NCBI GenBank assembly: GCA_043736395.1
Contig: JAYTCQ010000045.1
Coordinates: 1-55,666, forward strand
DNA from: JAFDVL01 sp043736395
GTDB taxonomy: Bacteria > Acidobacteriota > Blastocatellia > RBC074
DNA: 55,666 nt
Direction: 5' to 3'
Shown: positions 32,649-42,191 of the stretch, one piece after another
Numbering within the stretch: position 1 is the stretch's first letter
Layout: every line of letters starts with the position of its first letter
The notes under the pieces: model-generated
Seen by the model: the letters and a program-made list of their open reading frames with translations, nothing else
Database searches by the model: none
What the model was told of the DNA's origin: nothing
Translations under genes and position numbers: made by a program

Positions 32649-35081
32649 ATGCTTAATTACTACCTCACGGATCGCCGTTTTTGCCACGTCATAATTCTGA
32701 TGATTTGTTTTGCCTGCTGCTTCAGTTTGGCTTGCAAAGAAGACCCTGTCAAAGCGAAGAAGCGTTATCTTGAAAGAGGCAAAAAATATTTGGAAGAAAA
32801 AAAATATGCTGAAGCAAAGCTTGAATATCGCAATGCTTTGGCGCTGGACAAAAAAAATATAGAAGCATTGTTTGGGTTGGCCGAATCAGACGCTGGGACC
32901 AATAATTTTCAGGAAGCCTTTGAACTCTATCGAGCAGTCAGCGAACTTGATCCTAAAAATATCGAAGCGAAAGTGCGTCTGGGAAATATTTACTTACAAT
33001 TTGTCCGGGACTCCACCAGTGTGACTGAAGCTGAAAAATATGCGCGTGAAGTTTTAGAAGCTGATCCGAATCACATAGAAGGTCATATTTTGCGAGCAGG
33101 TGTTCACACCAGTAAGCAAAAATGGACAGAGGCTGAAGAGGATTTAAAAAAAGCGATAGAATTAAATCCCAAACGTCCTGAAAGTTATTTAAGCTACGCG
33201 AAATTTTTCCAGGAACGCGCCAAGCAAGAAACTGATAAATCAAAATTTAATGCCGAAGCAGAGCGGATTTATCAGCAGGCGCTTCAAGTTGATCCAAAAT
33301 ATACGTTGGGATATATCGCTTACGCAGATTTTCTTTATGGAATTCAGCGGATTGATGAAACTGAGGCGCAGCTTAAGAAAGCAGTAGATTCTGACCCTAA
33401 GGATCGTAATGCCTTAGCTTCGATTTCACGGTTCTATGAGGCGCGCAAGAATTTTACTGAGGCGGAAAAGTATCTAACAAGTTTGGCTGAGGTCAGTGGG
33501 GACAAAAATGCCAGCCGTGCACAAATTATTGATTTGCACGCACGAGACGGCAAAATTGATCAGGCTATTGGCGAATATCAGGAACTCTTAAAGCAAAGTC
33601 CAAAATATCTGCACGCTTATGTTCAAATTGCCAACCTCTATCTTCAAAAGGATGATCGCACGTCTGCGCTTCAACAGGTTGAAGCAGGACTTAAGCAAAG
33701 CAAACAGGATACGGAATTGTTATTGGTGAGAGGCAAAATTAATTCGTTGAATGGAAAGTTTCGGGATGCTTTCACGGATCTTGAGCAGGCACTTAAGCAA
33801 GATCCACGAAACATGATGGGATTGTACTCAATTACCCAGGCGCGACTTCAAGATGGCGATATAGAAAAAGCGCGTGCTTATAACAACGAGTTGCTTAGGT
33901 ATTATCCGACCAGCCCGGCCGGCATCCTGATGCGGGGAAACATTGCTCTAAGCCAAGCCAAGCCAGACTTTGAAGAAGCGAACAAGTCAGCCGAAAAAGT
34001 GATTGAGATGGTCAATTATCTGAAGACAAATGTGGCTGCCTTACAAAGTTCTGGAGTCGAACCTGAAATTTTACCCGATCTTGAAGGCAAAGGTTATACC
34101 CTCAAAGGACTGGCCAAAATTAGCAAACGCGACCTGGCAGGGGCGCAAAGTGATTTTGAGCGAGCTGTGCAAGTTGATCCACGTAACCCTGAATCGCAGG
34201 GAAACCTGGCAGGCATCTATCTAGTCAAAAATGATCTGACAAAAGCTCGCCAGGCTGCTGATCAGGTGTTAGGCATGTCGCCAGTCGTAGAACAATCCGT
34301 CACGAAAGCTATCACTGTCTTAATGGCGCAAAAAGATTTTGCCGCTGCCGTGCAGAAATTAGACGCTTTAATCGCTTCACATCCAGGTAAAAAAGCATTT
34401 TTGTTAGACCAAAAGGTTCGGATTTATTCTGCGCAAGGCGACATCGCAAATACCGATGCTACCTTGCGTCATATTATGCAAGCCGACCCGAATTATGCTA
34501 ATGCATATTTTGAAAAATTTGCTCTTTTAAAGAATCAAAATCAATCAGATCAAGCAGTGAACGAATTGCAGCAACTGGTGACGCGTCGTCCTGATAATCC
34601 TCGTCAGATGGCACAGGCTTTGTTGTTAATTGCGATGGTAGACGAAGAAAAAGGTCGTTTTGATGAGGCTGCGAAAAACTATGAAAAGGCTATCGGGTAT
34701 GATAATCGTTCGGCAGTTGCCTCAATCGCTTTGAATAACCTGGCGTGGCTAATTGCAGATAAGGGAAAAGGAAATTTAGACAAAGCCGCAGAACATGCCC
34801 GCAAAGCCATTGAAATTTCTCCTGCCATTGCCAGTTATTACGACACGCTTGGTTACGTCCTGACGAAGAAGAAAATCCATAACTTGGCAATTCCTCAATT
34901 TCAGAAGGCAATCCAAATGCGTCCTAATGATCCCTCATTTTATCGCCATCTGGCTCAGGCATATCAGGAAAAAGGAGAGCGTAGTAGTGCTGTTCAAAAT
35001 TATCAAAAAGCTTTGAGTGTAGGTGGTGATAAGTACAAGGATGCTGAAGCCGTCACGGCGGAATTGAATCGGCTCAAATAA
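32649..35081 (+). CDS. TPR-repeat lipoprotein of an exopolysaccharide / PEP-CTERM-type (PrsT-like) system
   Basis: An 810-residue protein with a lipobox SLAC (Cys29) after a hydrophobic signal. The rest is almost entirely tetratricopeptide repeats, with about 18-20 helical pairs such as RGKKYLEEKKYAEAKLEYRN, AEEDLKKAIELNPKRPESYL, AQSDFERAVQVDPRNPESQG and AENYEKAIG-like AKNYEKAIGYDNRS. The layout resembles the TPR lipoprotein of XrtA/PEP-CTERM-linked EPS loci. It would sit in the periplasm or outer membrane and scaffold polymer export. The start at 32649 has only a weak AAGAAAG site. It heads the EPS cluster but is separated from the next gene by a 590-base leader. Confidence 0.85.
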   Translation: MLNYYLTDRRFCHVIILMICFACCFSLACKEDPVKAKKRYLERGKKYLEEKKYAEAKLEYRNALALDKKNIEALFGLAESDAGTNNFQEAFELYRAVSELDPKNIEAKVRLGNIYLQFVRDSTSVTEAEKYAREVLEADPNHIEGHILRAGVHTSKQKWTEAEEDLKKAIELNPKRPESYLSYAKFFQERAKQETDKSKFNAEAERIYQQALQVDPKYTLGYIAYADFLYGIQRIDETEAQLKKAVDSDPKDRNALASISRFYEARKNFTEAEKYLTSLAEVSGDKNASRAQIIDLHARDGKIDQAIGEYQELLKQSPKYLHAYVQIANLYLQKDDRTSALQQVEAGLKQSKQDTELLLVRGKINSLNGKFRDAFTDLEQALKQDPRNMMGLYSITQARLQDGDIEKARAYNNELLRYYPTSPAGILMRGNIALSQAKPDFEEANKSAEKVIEMVNYLKTNVAALQSSGVEPEILPDLEGKGYTLKGLAKISKRDLAGAQSDFERAVQVDPRNPESQGNLAGIYLVKNDLTKARQAADQVLGMSPVVEQSVTKAITVLMAQKDFAAAVQKLDALIASHPGKKAFLLDQKVRIYSAQGDIANTDATLRHIMQADPNYANAYFEKFALLKNQNQSDQAVNELQQLVTRRPDNPRQMAQALLLIAMVDEEKGRFDEAAKNYEKAIGYDNRSAVASIALNNLAWLIADKGKGNLDKAAEHARKAIEISPAIASYYDTLGYVLTKKKIHNLAIPQFQKAIQMRPNDPSFYRHLAQAYQEKGERSSAVQNYQKALSVGGDKYKDAEAVTAELNRLK

Positions 35082-35186
35082 TCTGTCAAAATGCACATTC
35101 AGATTAAGTTTTGGGCAAAAAATCAGAAAAAAGAGTAAATTTGATTCGTAGTTTCATGAAAATACTAAATATTGATAATAAATGGG

Positions 35187-35215
35187 TTGACTACTTCGAC
35201 AGGAATTTAGATAAT
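35187..35215 (+). promoter_or_regulatory. Sigma-70-type promoter for the EPS genes or a leader RNA
   Basis: TTGACT (35187-35192) and GATAAT (35210-35215) are 17 bases apart, matching the consensus at 5 of 6 positions each. Transcription would start near 35222, giving a leader of about 450 bases before the chain-length determinant ATG, or a short RNA of about 125 bases if it ends at the stem-loop. Confidence 0.6.
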
Positions 35216-35299
35216 CTGATTTCAATTAAGCGCGAGTCATTATAAGATAGTATCCGAAAGGTCTGTGGAGACTTGTGGCTTGAAAGATCAGTTTCAATC

Positions 35300-35345
35300 T
35301 GCCTCTACAGATATTGCTTGCCGCAACTGTAGAGGCATTTTCATT
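35300..35345 (+). terminator. Stem-loop with trailing T run in the EPS leader (terminator or attenuator)
   Basis: TGCCTCTACAG (35300-35310) pairs perfectly with CTGTAGAGGCA (35327-35337) around a 16-base loop, followed by TTTTCATTTT. It can end transcription from the TPR gene or from the promoter at 35187, which would make it an attenuator for the genes downstream. Confidence 0.7.
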
Positions 35346-35672
35346 TTGCTACAGTTGTTTCAAAAAGATTAACCTTCGGCTCCCCCTGCCTTGATGTAAT
35401 ATCAAGGTGTCCTGCCCCACCCAGCTTAGTAGGTGCTTCCTGCTACGTCCTGATCTGTATGCTTTTTCAGCTTTCAAAGAGCGTCGATTTCAGTTTGCGC
35501 AACACGGATACATCATTACCTGGCAAGACCTTTGCAACAGAAGGTCGGTATTTTGTGAAGGTGTTTTGGAAGTTCATCTGGATTAAGCCTGATCTGCCTA
35601 ATTCAGAAGCAAGTGAGAAATTAAATGCCGTAGCAGGCGATAAAGCATTTGTTGAGTTTAAGGAGAGTAGAA

Positions 35673-37271
35673 ATGGCTAATTTTCGAGTACGTACCCCAG
35701 CCGAGTATGTGAGGATGTTATGGAAACGTAAATTCTATATTATCGTCCCCGCGATTATCGTCACTTCAACATTAGTGTATGTCATTAGAAGCCTTCCTGA
35801 TGTTTACAAATCAGAAGCTCTGGTACTGGTTGAGCAATCCAAGGTGAATAGTGCCTCACAGGCTCCGCAAGTGGATATAACTTCACGCCTGGGAACCATT
35901 AAGAATCTGGTGATAAGTCGTACCAGCCTGAAAGAAATTATTGAAAATTTTGGGCTTTACCGTGATCTCAAAGCTGCTAATGTCGCGGAAGAAACGGTGC
36001 TGGATGAAATGCGCAAACATATAGATGTTCTGACGCGAAGCACTGGCGGCGGCGCTAATGCTTTTACTATTGAGTTCAAAGGCCAGGACCCGGGATTGGT
36101 GCGCGACGTGACAGCTGAGTTAACCAGAAGATTTATTGATACCTATACGCTAACGATAGACTATGAAAATACGCGCTTGGTGGAGCAATTCGACAATCAA
36201 CTGGTAGAGCGAAAGAAACATTTAGAATCAATTGAAGCTGAAAGAGCCGTTCTCCAGCGCGATCATCCTGAAGTGTTTGAAGGCAATGATAAAACGATTA
36301 CCAGTCAGATTAATTCGCTAACCTTACAGATGCAATCTATCCGTTCTTCAGCAGATTCTCTCGCCAATAATATTAGTATGATGGAAACGATGAAGAGTAC
36401 TGCCAAGAATCCAAGCACCGTAAATTTTAACCAACCGCGAATTACAAGTAGTTCTGAAGGTCCATTAATGGTCAGACTGGCAGACTTAAAAGCCGCATTA
36501 AGCACAAAGCTGAAAATTTTTAAAGATAAACATCCTGAAATTTTAGAATTGAGAGGGCAAATTGAGGCGGTTGAAAAGCAACTTCAGGAAGCCAAAGATT
36601 CTGCCCAAAAAGAAAATGATTTAATTCGGGAAACTCAATTAGCTCAACTCAAAGACAATCCTGCGCTCAAGGAATGGGACATTCGAATTGAGGGAGCGCG
36701 GCGTGAATATGCGATGAAACAGAATGAAATAGTTCAGCTTCAATCGCAAATTTCTTCCCTGAATGCTCGATTAGAAGGGGTTCCTGCTTTACAAGCGGCT
36801 GTTCAGAAAATTGAGCGTGACTATCTGACTACTCAAAAAGATTATGAAGCGCTTCTGACACAGCGAAACAACGCTAAGATGGGTACGGAAATTGCCAAAG
36901 AATTAGGTGGTAATACATTTAAACTTCAGGACGCTGCGAATACTCCGGAAAGACCCTTTGCGCCGCAAAGATCAATTCTGTACGGACTTTCGCTGATGTT
37001 AGGGATTGCCTCAGGATTGGCGATTGCCCTGGCAATGGAAGCGCGGTCTTTGTTTACGATTCAAGATGCGCGTGATGTCGAGCATTACATGCACTTGCCT
37101 TTACTTGTCACGATTCCGCAAATCGTGACGGACACCGAACGTCGTCAGCGTGCGATGTTGCGTCTGGTTCAGGTTGCCGGAGTCATTTTATTAATTTTGG
37201 TAGCGATTCCAGTTTTAGTGACTGTCTTACAACGGTCGCGAGTGCTGAATATCTTTGCTGGAGTTTATTAA
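35673..37271 (+). CDS. Polysaccharide chain-length determinant (Wzz/GNVR type)
   Basis: A 532-residue inner-membrane protein. The ATG at 35673 is set by AAGGAG 7 bases upstream. A first transmembrane helix lies at about 19-38 (FYIIVPAIIVTSTLVYVI). A large periplasmic coiled-coil part follows (about 60-420, for example LTLQMQSIRSSADSLANN and LRGQIEAVEKQLQEAKDSAQ), then a second helix (SLMLGIASGLAIALAM) and an extra C-terminal helix (VAGVILLILVAIPVLVTVLQ). It lacks a fused kinase; the kinase is the separate gene at 38448. It controls EPS chain length with that kinase. It closely resembles the XrtA-system chain-length family. Confidence 0.9.
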   Translation: MANFRVRTPAEYVRMLWKRKFYIIVPAIIVTSTLVYVIRSLPDVYKSEALVLVEQSKVNSASQAPQVDITSRLGTIKNLVISRTSLKEIIENFGLYRDLKAANVAEETVLDEMRKHIDVLTRSTGGGANAFTIEFKGQDPGLVRDVTAELTRRFIDTYTLTIDYENTRLVEQFDNQLVERKKHLESIEAERAVLQRDHPEVFEGNDKTITSQINSLTLQMQSIRSSADSLANNISMMETMKSTAKNPSTVNFNQPRITSSSEGPLMVRLADLKAALSTKLKIFKDKHPEILELRGQIEAVEKQLQEAKDSAQKENDLIRETQLAQLKDNPALKEWDIRIEGARREYAMKQNEIVQLQSQISSLNARLEGVPALQAAVQKIERDYLTTQKDYEALLTQRNNAKMGTEIAKELGGNTFKLQDAANTPERPFAPQRSILYGLSLMLGIASGLAIALAMEARSLFTIQDARDVEHYMHLPLLVTIPQIVTDTERRQRAMLRLVQVAGVILLILVAIPVLVTVLQRSRVLNIFAGVY

Positions 37272-37320
37272 AGATTTCGGTCGGAATATTTTTGAGTCCC
37301 CTTAGTGAGAGTACGAATTT

Positions 37321-38397
37321 ATGTATAAAGAATTTTATGGATTGCGTGACATCCCCTTCAGTTTGACTCCTGATCCACGCTTTCTTTACTTCACCGCCAG
37401 TCATCGTGAAGTAATGGCAAATTTGCATTACGGCATTCAACATGGCAAAGGTCTGATTGCCGCCACAGGGGAAGTTGGAACAGGAAAAACGACGATGCTA
37501 CGCGCCATGCTGGCACGCTTGGATCGCAGCGTTTTGACCTGTTACATCTTCAATCCTGGTCTGACGGTGTCAGAGTTTTATCACTATATCGCTACGAGCT
37601 TTGGCATTACTCAGTATGCCTCTAAGTCAGATTTACTGATGAAGCTGGGGCGTCTATTGATGACTCGCCACGCGCGTGGATTGCGAAGCGTTCTGATCGT
37701 GGATGAGGCGCAAGGCTTGAGCAATGAATTGTTGGAAGAAGTTCGGTTGCTGTTAAATTTCGAGACTTATACCGAAAAGCAATTGCAAATTATTCTGGCA
37801 GGTCAACCTGAGTTACGACAGGTGCTCAATGATCCCTCGTTGCGGCAGCTCAAGCAGCGCATTAGTTTGCGTTGTGAGATCAAACCGCTGCGAGCAGATG
37901 AAGTTTCTGTGTACATTCGTGCTCGTCTGAAAACGGCTGGCGCAACACGTCTTGATTTATTTTCTCAGGACGCTGTTGCGCTTATTTATCGGGCTTCTGA
38001 AGGCGTTCCGCGCTTGATTAATAACATCTGTGACAATGCTTTGTTGAATGGCTTTGCGGTAGGAGCCAAACAAATTAATCAACAGATTGTTTCTGAAGTC
38101 ATCGAAGAGCTTGATTTGATTCGCCCTTCAATTGAAGCCGATGAACATGAAGCATTGTTTTCAGGTATTCCGGTGCGTTCGATTGTTAAGGACGAAGGCT
38201 ACCAGGATTGGAATAATCCTAATTCTGGTCGTCCGGCCTCACGTCCACCCGAACCACAAATGCGCGGAAGTCGTCCGCATCCAATTTCCAGTTCTACCGC
38301 TCAAAATGAAGTTACTAAGAATGCTAATGGCTCTGATGGGGGTATTAAATCACAAGATTTTGGAGTCGTAAAAACGGAGTCGGAGAAACGATCCTAA
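37321..38397 (+). CDS. ExeA-like AAA ATPase of the EPS locus (XrtA-associated type)
   Basis: A 358-residue ATPase. The N-terminal YKEFYGLRDIPFSLTPDPRFLY is typical of ExeA/general secretion-type ATPases. Walker A is GEVGTGKT (50-57) and Walker B is VLIVDEAQ (124-131); LRLLLNFET-like VRLLLNFETYTEKQLQIILAGQPEL holds the sensor region. The C terminus after about residue 280 is polar and Pro/Ser-rich, probably disordered. It lies between the chain-length determinant and the tyrosine kinase, the arrangement seen in XrtA/PEP-CTERM-linked EPS clusters. It may energise polymer assembly or export in the cytoplasm; its exact role is unknown. Confidence 0.88.
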   Translation: MYKEFYGLRDIPFSLTPDPRFLYFTASHREVMANLHYGIQHGKGLIAATGEVGTGKTTMLRAMLARLDRSVLTCYIFNPGLTVSEFYHYIATSFGITQYASKSDLLMKLGRLLMTRHARGLRSVLIVDEAQGLSNELLEEVRLLLNFETYTEKQLQIILAGQPELRQVLNDPSLRQLKQRISLRCEIKPLRADEVSVYIRARLKTAGATRLDLFSQDAVALIYRASEGVPRLINNICDNALLNGFAVGAKQINQQIVSEVIEELDLIRPSIEADEHEALFSGIPVRSIVKDEGYQDWNNPNSGRPASRPPEPQMRGSRPHPISSSTAQNEVTKNANGSDGGIKSQDFGVVKTESEKRS

Positions 38398-38447
38398 AAT
38401 AAACTACTCACCGTTGCCCCCTCATCAAAAGACGAAAAGGTTATTAC

Positions 38448-39617
38448 ATGGGACGTGTTTTAGAAGCGCTACAGCGCCAGCAAGATAACGAAGAAACTTA
38501 TCCTGATCTATTGGCAGCAAAAGTCAGCTCGCCGGAAATTGTCAGTGATGCCGCAATTCCAACTTTTGAGATGCCGGACCGGATCGGTTCTCCGATAGGC
38601 CCGCGCTCGAATGAAGGTACCTCAATGACCTTTTTTAGTGAGGAGGAATTGTCCAGAACGTCTGAGGAGTTTGGTGACTTTAATAATAGTTCAATCATGC
38701 CGACTGTCACCAGAACCCGAAATGAGGGTCTGGCCTCTGGCAACAATAAATCCTTTACGACAAAAGCAAAGCAGGTTTTTTCTCCGCCATTAACTTTTGA
38801 ACCATCAGTTCCAACCACTGTTTGTCTCGATGAATCTCGCTTACATACACGATTAGTTTTATTTACTGATCCGCAATCAGATGGATGCGAGCAGTATCGA
38901 ACTTTACGGACACAGGTTTTTCACGCGGCAGAGAAGCAACTGACGCAGGTGATTCTGGCGACGAGCGCGGTGGCTGGTGAAGGCAAAACTTCGACGGTGC
39001 TAAATCTGGCTTGGGCCATTGCACAATCCGGAGAAAAGCGTGTGCTGGTGATCGACGGAGATTTTCGTCGTCCTAGTGTCAGCCCCTATTTAGGCTTGGA
39101 CTTTGAGCTTGGGTTTGGTGAAGTCATTAGTGAAATAAGTGAAGTTCTACCGGCCATTGTTCGGGTAGCTGATTCGACGCTCTACATTCTCTCTTCCAGT
39201 CGTGAAGAAGCACAGCCAGCAGAGATGCTTTCCAAGGAGCGAGTGGGTGAGGCGATTCAGGAAATGAGAAAGTATTTTGACTTTATCTTGATTGATGCTC
39301 CACCAGTTGTGGCTTTTGCTGATGCGCGACTGCTGGCGAATCATGCAGATGCCGTGATGGTGATCGTTCGGGCTGGAATGGCGGGACACAATACAGTCGA
39401 ACGCGCGATTGAAGCCTTGCCTGGGAGTCGCATTCTGGGGGTTGTTCTCAATGGTGTAGATCAGATGTCAGAGGTTGGGTACTACGGATATTACGGTTAT
39501 GGCTATAACGGTTATGTCAAAAAAGAACAACCTTCGTTCCTGGAAAAAATTGGTCTGGGACAATTAGCCGAACGCTTTAAAAAGAAAAGCGAAACAGAAT
39601 CAGAAGAGAAAAAATAA
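38448..39617 (+). CDS. CpsD/CapB-type bacterial tyrosine kinase
   Basis: A 389-residue cytoplasmic BY-kinase. A disordered N-terminal 120 residues is followed by the kinase fold: Walker A SAVAGEGKT (173-181), Walker A' VIDGDFRRP (201-209) and Walker B LIDAPP (281-286). The C-terminal tail has a tyrosine cluster, YYGYYGYGYNGY (345-356, seven Tyr), the autophosphorylation site of these kinases. It partners with the membrane chain-length determinant encoded at 35673 to control EPS polymerisation. The start follows a weak AAAGG about 12 bases upstream. Confidence 0.92.
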   Translation: MGRVLEALQRQQDNEETYPDLLAAKVSSPEIVSDAAIPTFEMPDRIGSPIGPRSNEGTSMTFFSEEELSRTSEEFGDFNNSSIMPTVTRTRNEGLASGNNKSFTTKAKQVFSPPLTFEPSVPTTVCLDESRLHTRLVLFTDPQSDGCEQYRTLRTQVFHAAEKQLTQVILATSAVAGEGKTSTVLNLAWAIAQSGEKRVLVIDGDFRRPSVSPYLGLDFELGFGEVISEISEVLPAIVRVADSTLYILSSSREEAQPAEMLSKERVGEAIQEMRKYFDFILIDAPPVVAFADARLLANHADAVMVIVRAGMAGHNTVERAIEALPGSRILGVVLNGVDQMSEVGYYGYYGYGYNGYVKKEQPSFLEKIGLGQLAERFKKKSETESEEKK

Positions 39618-39633
39618 TTAGAGTAAGGCGATT

Positions 39634-39664
39634 TTCATTGTTGGTCAGAAGACCAGGCAATGAA
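39634..39664. repeat. Stem-loop after the tyrosine kinase gene
   Basis: TTCATTG pairs with CAATGAA (39634-39640 and 39658-39664), with an inner GGTC/GACC pair around AGAA. There is no T run after it, so it is a weak terminator at best. It lies in the 180-base gap before the sugar transferase gene, whose promoter was not clearly recognised. Confidence 0.5.
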
Positions 39665-39797
39665 GGTGCTGGCTGGATGAATTTTTGTACCGGGTCCGAG
39701 TCACACTAATTAAGTTAACCTAAAATTAACTAATGATCGTCGAAACTTTTTCAGCAGTGTATCGTAGGTTCAATCCGGTCTTCGCACTAAAACATAG

Positions 39798-41201
39798 ATG
39801 GTACGAAGAGATATTTGGCGCAGAACATCATTATTAGTCCTCACCGAGGGCGGCATAATTATTACTGCCGTCCTGCTGAGTCTCTTCAACCGATATTCCG
39901 ATAATTTCTGGGAATTATTGAGTGAACAAAAAGGATTTTATAAAATTATCCTGACTGCTGTTGTTTGCCAGACGACTTTTTATTTATTCGATTTATACGA
40001 TATTGAAATCTTTCATTCGCTGCGTGAAATGTGCCGTCGCATTATCATGGCAATGGCTACATCGTGCTTTGTGCTCGCCATTTTCTTTCTGATTATTCCG
40101 GCCTTTCGCCCGAACATAGAAGGAATGGAATCCATTGAATACGTTCCCACGCGAACGATTGTGGTCACGCTGATTTTGATGATTGCATGGCGGATTATAA
40201 GCCATTGGTTTTTCAGTCACCCAAATGTTGGCGAGCGGATTCTAATTGTTGGGACTGATGCTTCAGCGGTCGAATTAGCCAAGGCCATTATTGCGAATCG
40301 AAATTTCGGTTACCGAATCGTCGGCTTTGTTAGCGAAGACCCTTCATTAGTAGGACAAAGTATTATTAACCCAACAGTGATTGGCGTTGTAGGTGAATTA
40401 ACCGAAATTGTCCAACGCGAAAAAGTGGATCGTGTGGTCGTCGCGCTGTCAGATCGGCGCGGACATTTACCTGTTGAGCAACTGCTTCAGTTGCGCTTAC
40501 AGGGACGCGCCGTTATCGAAGAAGGGACTTCACTCTATGAAAGGATAATGGGCAAAATCAGCGTCGAGATGTTGCGTCCCAGTTGGATTATTTTTTCAGG
40601 AGGAAGTAAGCGTAGCAGCTTTTCAAAAGTCGGACACAGGCTCTTAAATTTTGTTCTGGCGATTGTCGGAATTATCCTGAGTTTTCCGATTGGTGTCATC
40701 ACTGCCATCATAATTAAGTGGGAATCACCGGGGCCGATTTTTTACAAACAAGAACGTGTCGGGAAAAACGGCGAGCCATTTACAATCATTAAATTTCGCT
40801 CAATGCGGCAAGATGCAGAGAAGAATGGGCCTGTCTGGGCATCCTTGAATGACACGCGCACAACGCGTTTTGGCGCGTTTATCCGCAAGGTTAGAATTGA
40901 TGAACTGCCGCAGTTGCTTAATGTTTTGCGTGGAGAAATGAGCTTTGTCGGGCCGCGTCCTGAGCGTCCGGTATTTGTTGAGCAATTAACCGAATTGATT
41001 CCGTTTTATTCACAGCGACATCTGGTTGAGCCTGGCGTCACCGGATGGGCACAAGTGAAATACGACTACGGCGCGTCAGTCGAAGATGCGCTGCAAAAAC
41101 TTCAGTACGATTTGTACTATATCAAAAATGCTTCGTTGTTTTTCGATCTGTGGATCATGCTACAAACCGCGAAGATCATGTTATTTGGTCGGGGCAGATA
41201 A
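39798..41201 (+). CDS. Polyprenyl-phosphate sugar phosphotransferase (WcaJ/EpsB-like)
   Basis: A 467-residue inner-membrane enzyme that transfers a sugar-1-phosphate, usually glucose, to undecaprenyl phosphate and so starts each EPS repeat unit. Four N-terminal transmembrane helices (about 12-125) precede a Rossmann-like CoA-binding-type domain (GERILIVGTDASAVELAKAI). A fifth helix follows (FVLAIVGIILSFPIGVI), then the catalytic domain: GPIFYKQERVGKNGEPFTII, FRSMRQDAE, RTTRFGAFIRKVRIDELPQL and GEMSFVGPRPERPVFVEQL. It follows the kinase gene by 180 bases and is followed closely by the exporter gene. Confidence 0.93.
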   Translation: MVRRDIWRRTSLLVLTEGGIIITAVLLSLFNRYSDNFWELLSEQKGFYKIILTAVVCQTTFYLFDLYDIEIFHSLREMCRRIIMAMATSCFVLAIFFLIIPAFRPNIEGMESIEYVPTRTIVVTLILMIAWRIISHWFFSHPNVGERILIVGTDASAVELAKAIIANRNFGYRIVGFVSEDPSLVGQSIINPTVIGVVGELTEIVQREKVDRVVVALSDRRGHLPVEQLLQLRLQGRAVIEEGTSLYERIMGKISVEMLRPSWIIFSGGSKRSSFSKVGHRLLNFVLAIVGIILSFPIGVITAIIIKWESPGPIFYKQERVGKNGEPFTIIKFRSMRQDAEKNGPVWASLNDTRTTRFGAFIRKVRIDELPQLLNVLRGEMSFVGPRPERPVFVEQLTELIPFYSQRHLVEPGVTGWAQVKYDYGASVEDALQKLQYDLYYIKNASLFFDLWIMLQTAKIMLFGRGR

Positions 41202-41227
41202 TAAATGTTTTACTAGGAGACTCTGCT

Positions 41228-42031
41228 ATGAAATCACGAATTTGCCGGAACTTGCTTTTAGGAATAACTTTGTTGGTGGCTGCGATGAATGCATTCGCGC
41301 AAAGCGGAAATGTGCCTAAACCTGCTGAACCTGTGAAGGAAGAGATGCAGAAAGACCCTGCACCACAGAAAAAAGATGTCTATACCGAAGAACAACGTCA
41401 GCAACTAAGACAACAGCGTGACACAGAAGACGAGGCGGCAAAATTACAGTACCTGAAAAATTATTTTGAGGAATATCGCCTCGGTCCTGAAGATGTGATT
41501 AGCGTCGAAGTTTTTAACCTTCCGCAATATTCGATTCCGAATTTAGTTGTTCCCCCTGATGGCAAGGTCAACTACAAATTGATTGGTCAGATTAATGTGC
41601 GCGGACGTGGGGTCGAAGAAATTCAAAAAGAAATTGCCGAAAAATTGAACGAATACATCATTGACCCGAAAGTGACCGTGCAGTTAGTTCAATCGCACAG
41701 CATGAAATTTTTAGTTGATGGTGATGTTGCAAGACCTGCTGTTTATGAAATGACCCGACGGATGACCATCCGTGAAGTCCTGATTAACGCTGGTGGTATT
41801 TTGCCAACTGGTGATAAGACGAAAGTGGTTATTTCTCGCTCACTGCCTAATGGCACTTCGACGATCATTCCAATTAACTATCGAGAACTGGAAAAAGGTA
41901 AAGGATTAGACGAAGCCATTGCCCCAGGCGATATGATTTTTGTACCGGGTAATCGCTTTAAAACCTTCCAGAGATGGGCTCAGGTGATAGGTTCTATCAG
42001 CACCTTGCCGATGATCTTAAGACCGAGATAA
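41228..42031 (+). CDS. Polysaccharide export protein (Wza/OtnA-type, SLBB domain)
   Basis: A 267-residue protein. The ATG at 41228 has AGGAG 8 bases upstream and opens a signal peptide (RICRNLLLGITLLVAAMNAFAQ); the longer in-frame ORF from 41045 overlaps the previous gene and is rejected. A charged linker leads to the polysaccharide-export domain (YRLGPEDVISVEVFNLPQYS, VPPDGKVNYKLIGQINVRGR, YIIDPKVTVQLVQSHSMKF), followed by one SLBB-like domain (VDGDVARPAVYEMTRRMTIR, INAGGILPTGDKTKV). There is no lipobox. It probably forms the periplasmic/outer-membrane exit for the polymer. Confidence 0.9.
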   Translation: MKSRICRNLLLGITLLVAAMNAFAQSGNVPKPAEPVKEEMQKDPAPQKKDVYTEEQRQQLRQQRDTEDEAAKLQYLKNYFEEYRLGPEDVISVEVFNLPQYSIPNLVVPPDGKVNYKLIGQINVRGRGVEEIQKEIAEKLNEYIIDPKVTVQLVQSHSMKFLVDGDVARPAVYEMTRRMTIREVLINAGGILPTGDKTKVVISRSLPNGTSTIIPINYRELEKGKGLDEAIAPGDMIFVPGNRFKTFQRWAQVIGSISTLPMILRPR

Positions 42032-42191
42032 GACTGAAAATGACCGAGGTGGTATTCTAATGGTCTTCCAACGTTAACGAAGTGAGAATATTTTGAAAAA
42101 ATGGGGCAAGCGAGAATTCAAAAATCTTGTTTGCCCCTTTATTTACAGGGCTTCCGTATATTTTCTTCAGCTCAAGCAAATAATAAACGTA

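Larger units (their letters stand above)
35082..35672 (+). other. Long leader region upstream of the EPS assembly genes
   Basis: About 590 bases without a convincing gene. It holds a TTGACT-17-GATAAT promoter at 35187-35215, a stem-loop with T run at 35300-35345, and a second hairpin at 35389-35407 (CCTTGAT, 5-base loop, ATCAAGG). The Shine-Dalgarno AAGGAG (35660-35665) of the chain-length gene closes it. A 73-codon ORF at 35459-35680 runs into the next start and is not called. No known riboswitch class was recognised. Confidence 0.6.

Noticed and set aside
35300..35337. Cyclic-di-GMP riboswitch before EPS genes
   Set aside because: The expected conserved core of known classes is missing; only a simple stem-loop and T run are visible.
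35459..35680. 73-codon ORF in the EPS leader
   Set aside because: It has no Shine-Dalgarno site or recognisable family, and its 3' end runs over the well-marked start of the chain-length gene. Leader RNA explains the region better.
41045..41227. 5' extension of the polysaccharide export gene into the sugar transferase gene
   Set aside because: The ATG at 41228 has its own AGGAG and a signal peptide; the extension overlaps an intact upstream gene by over 150 bases.
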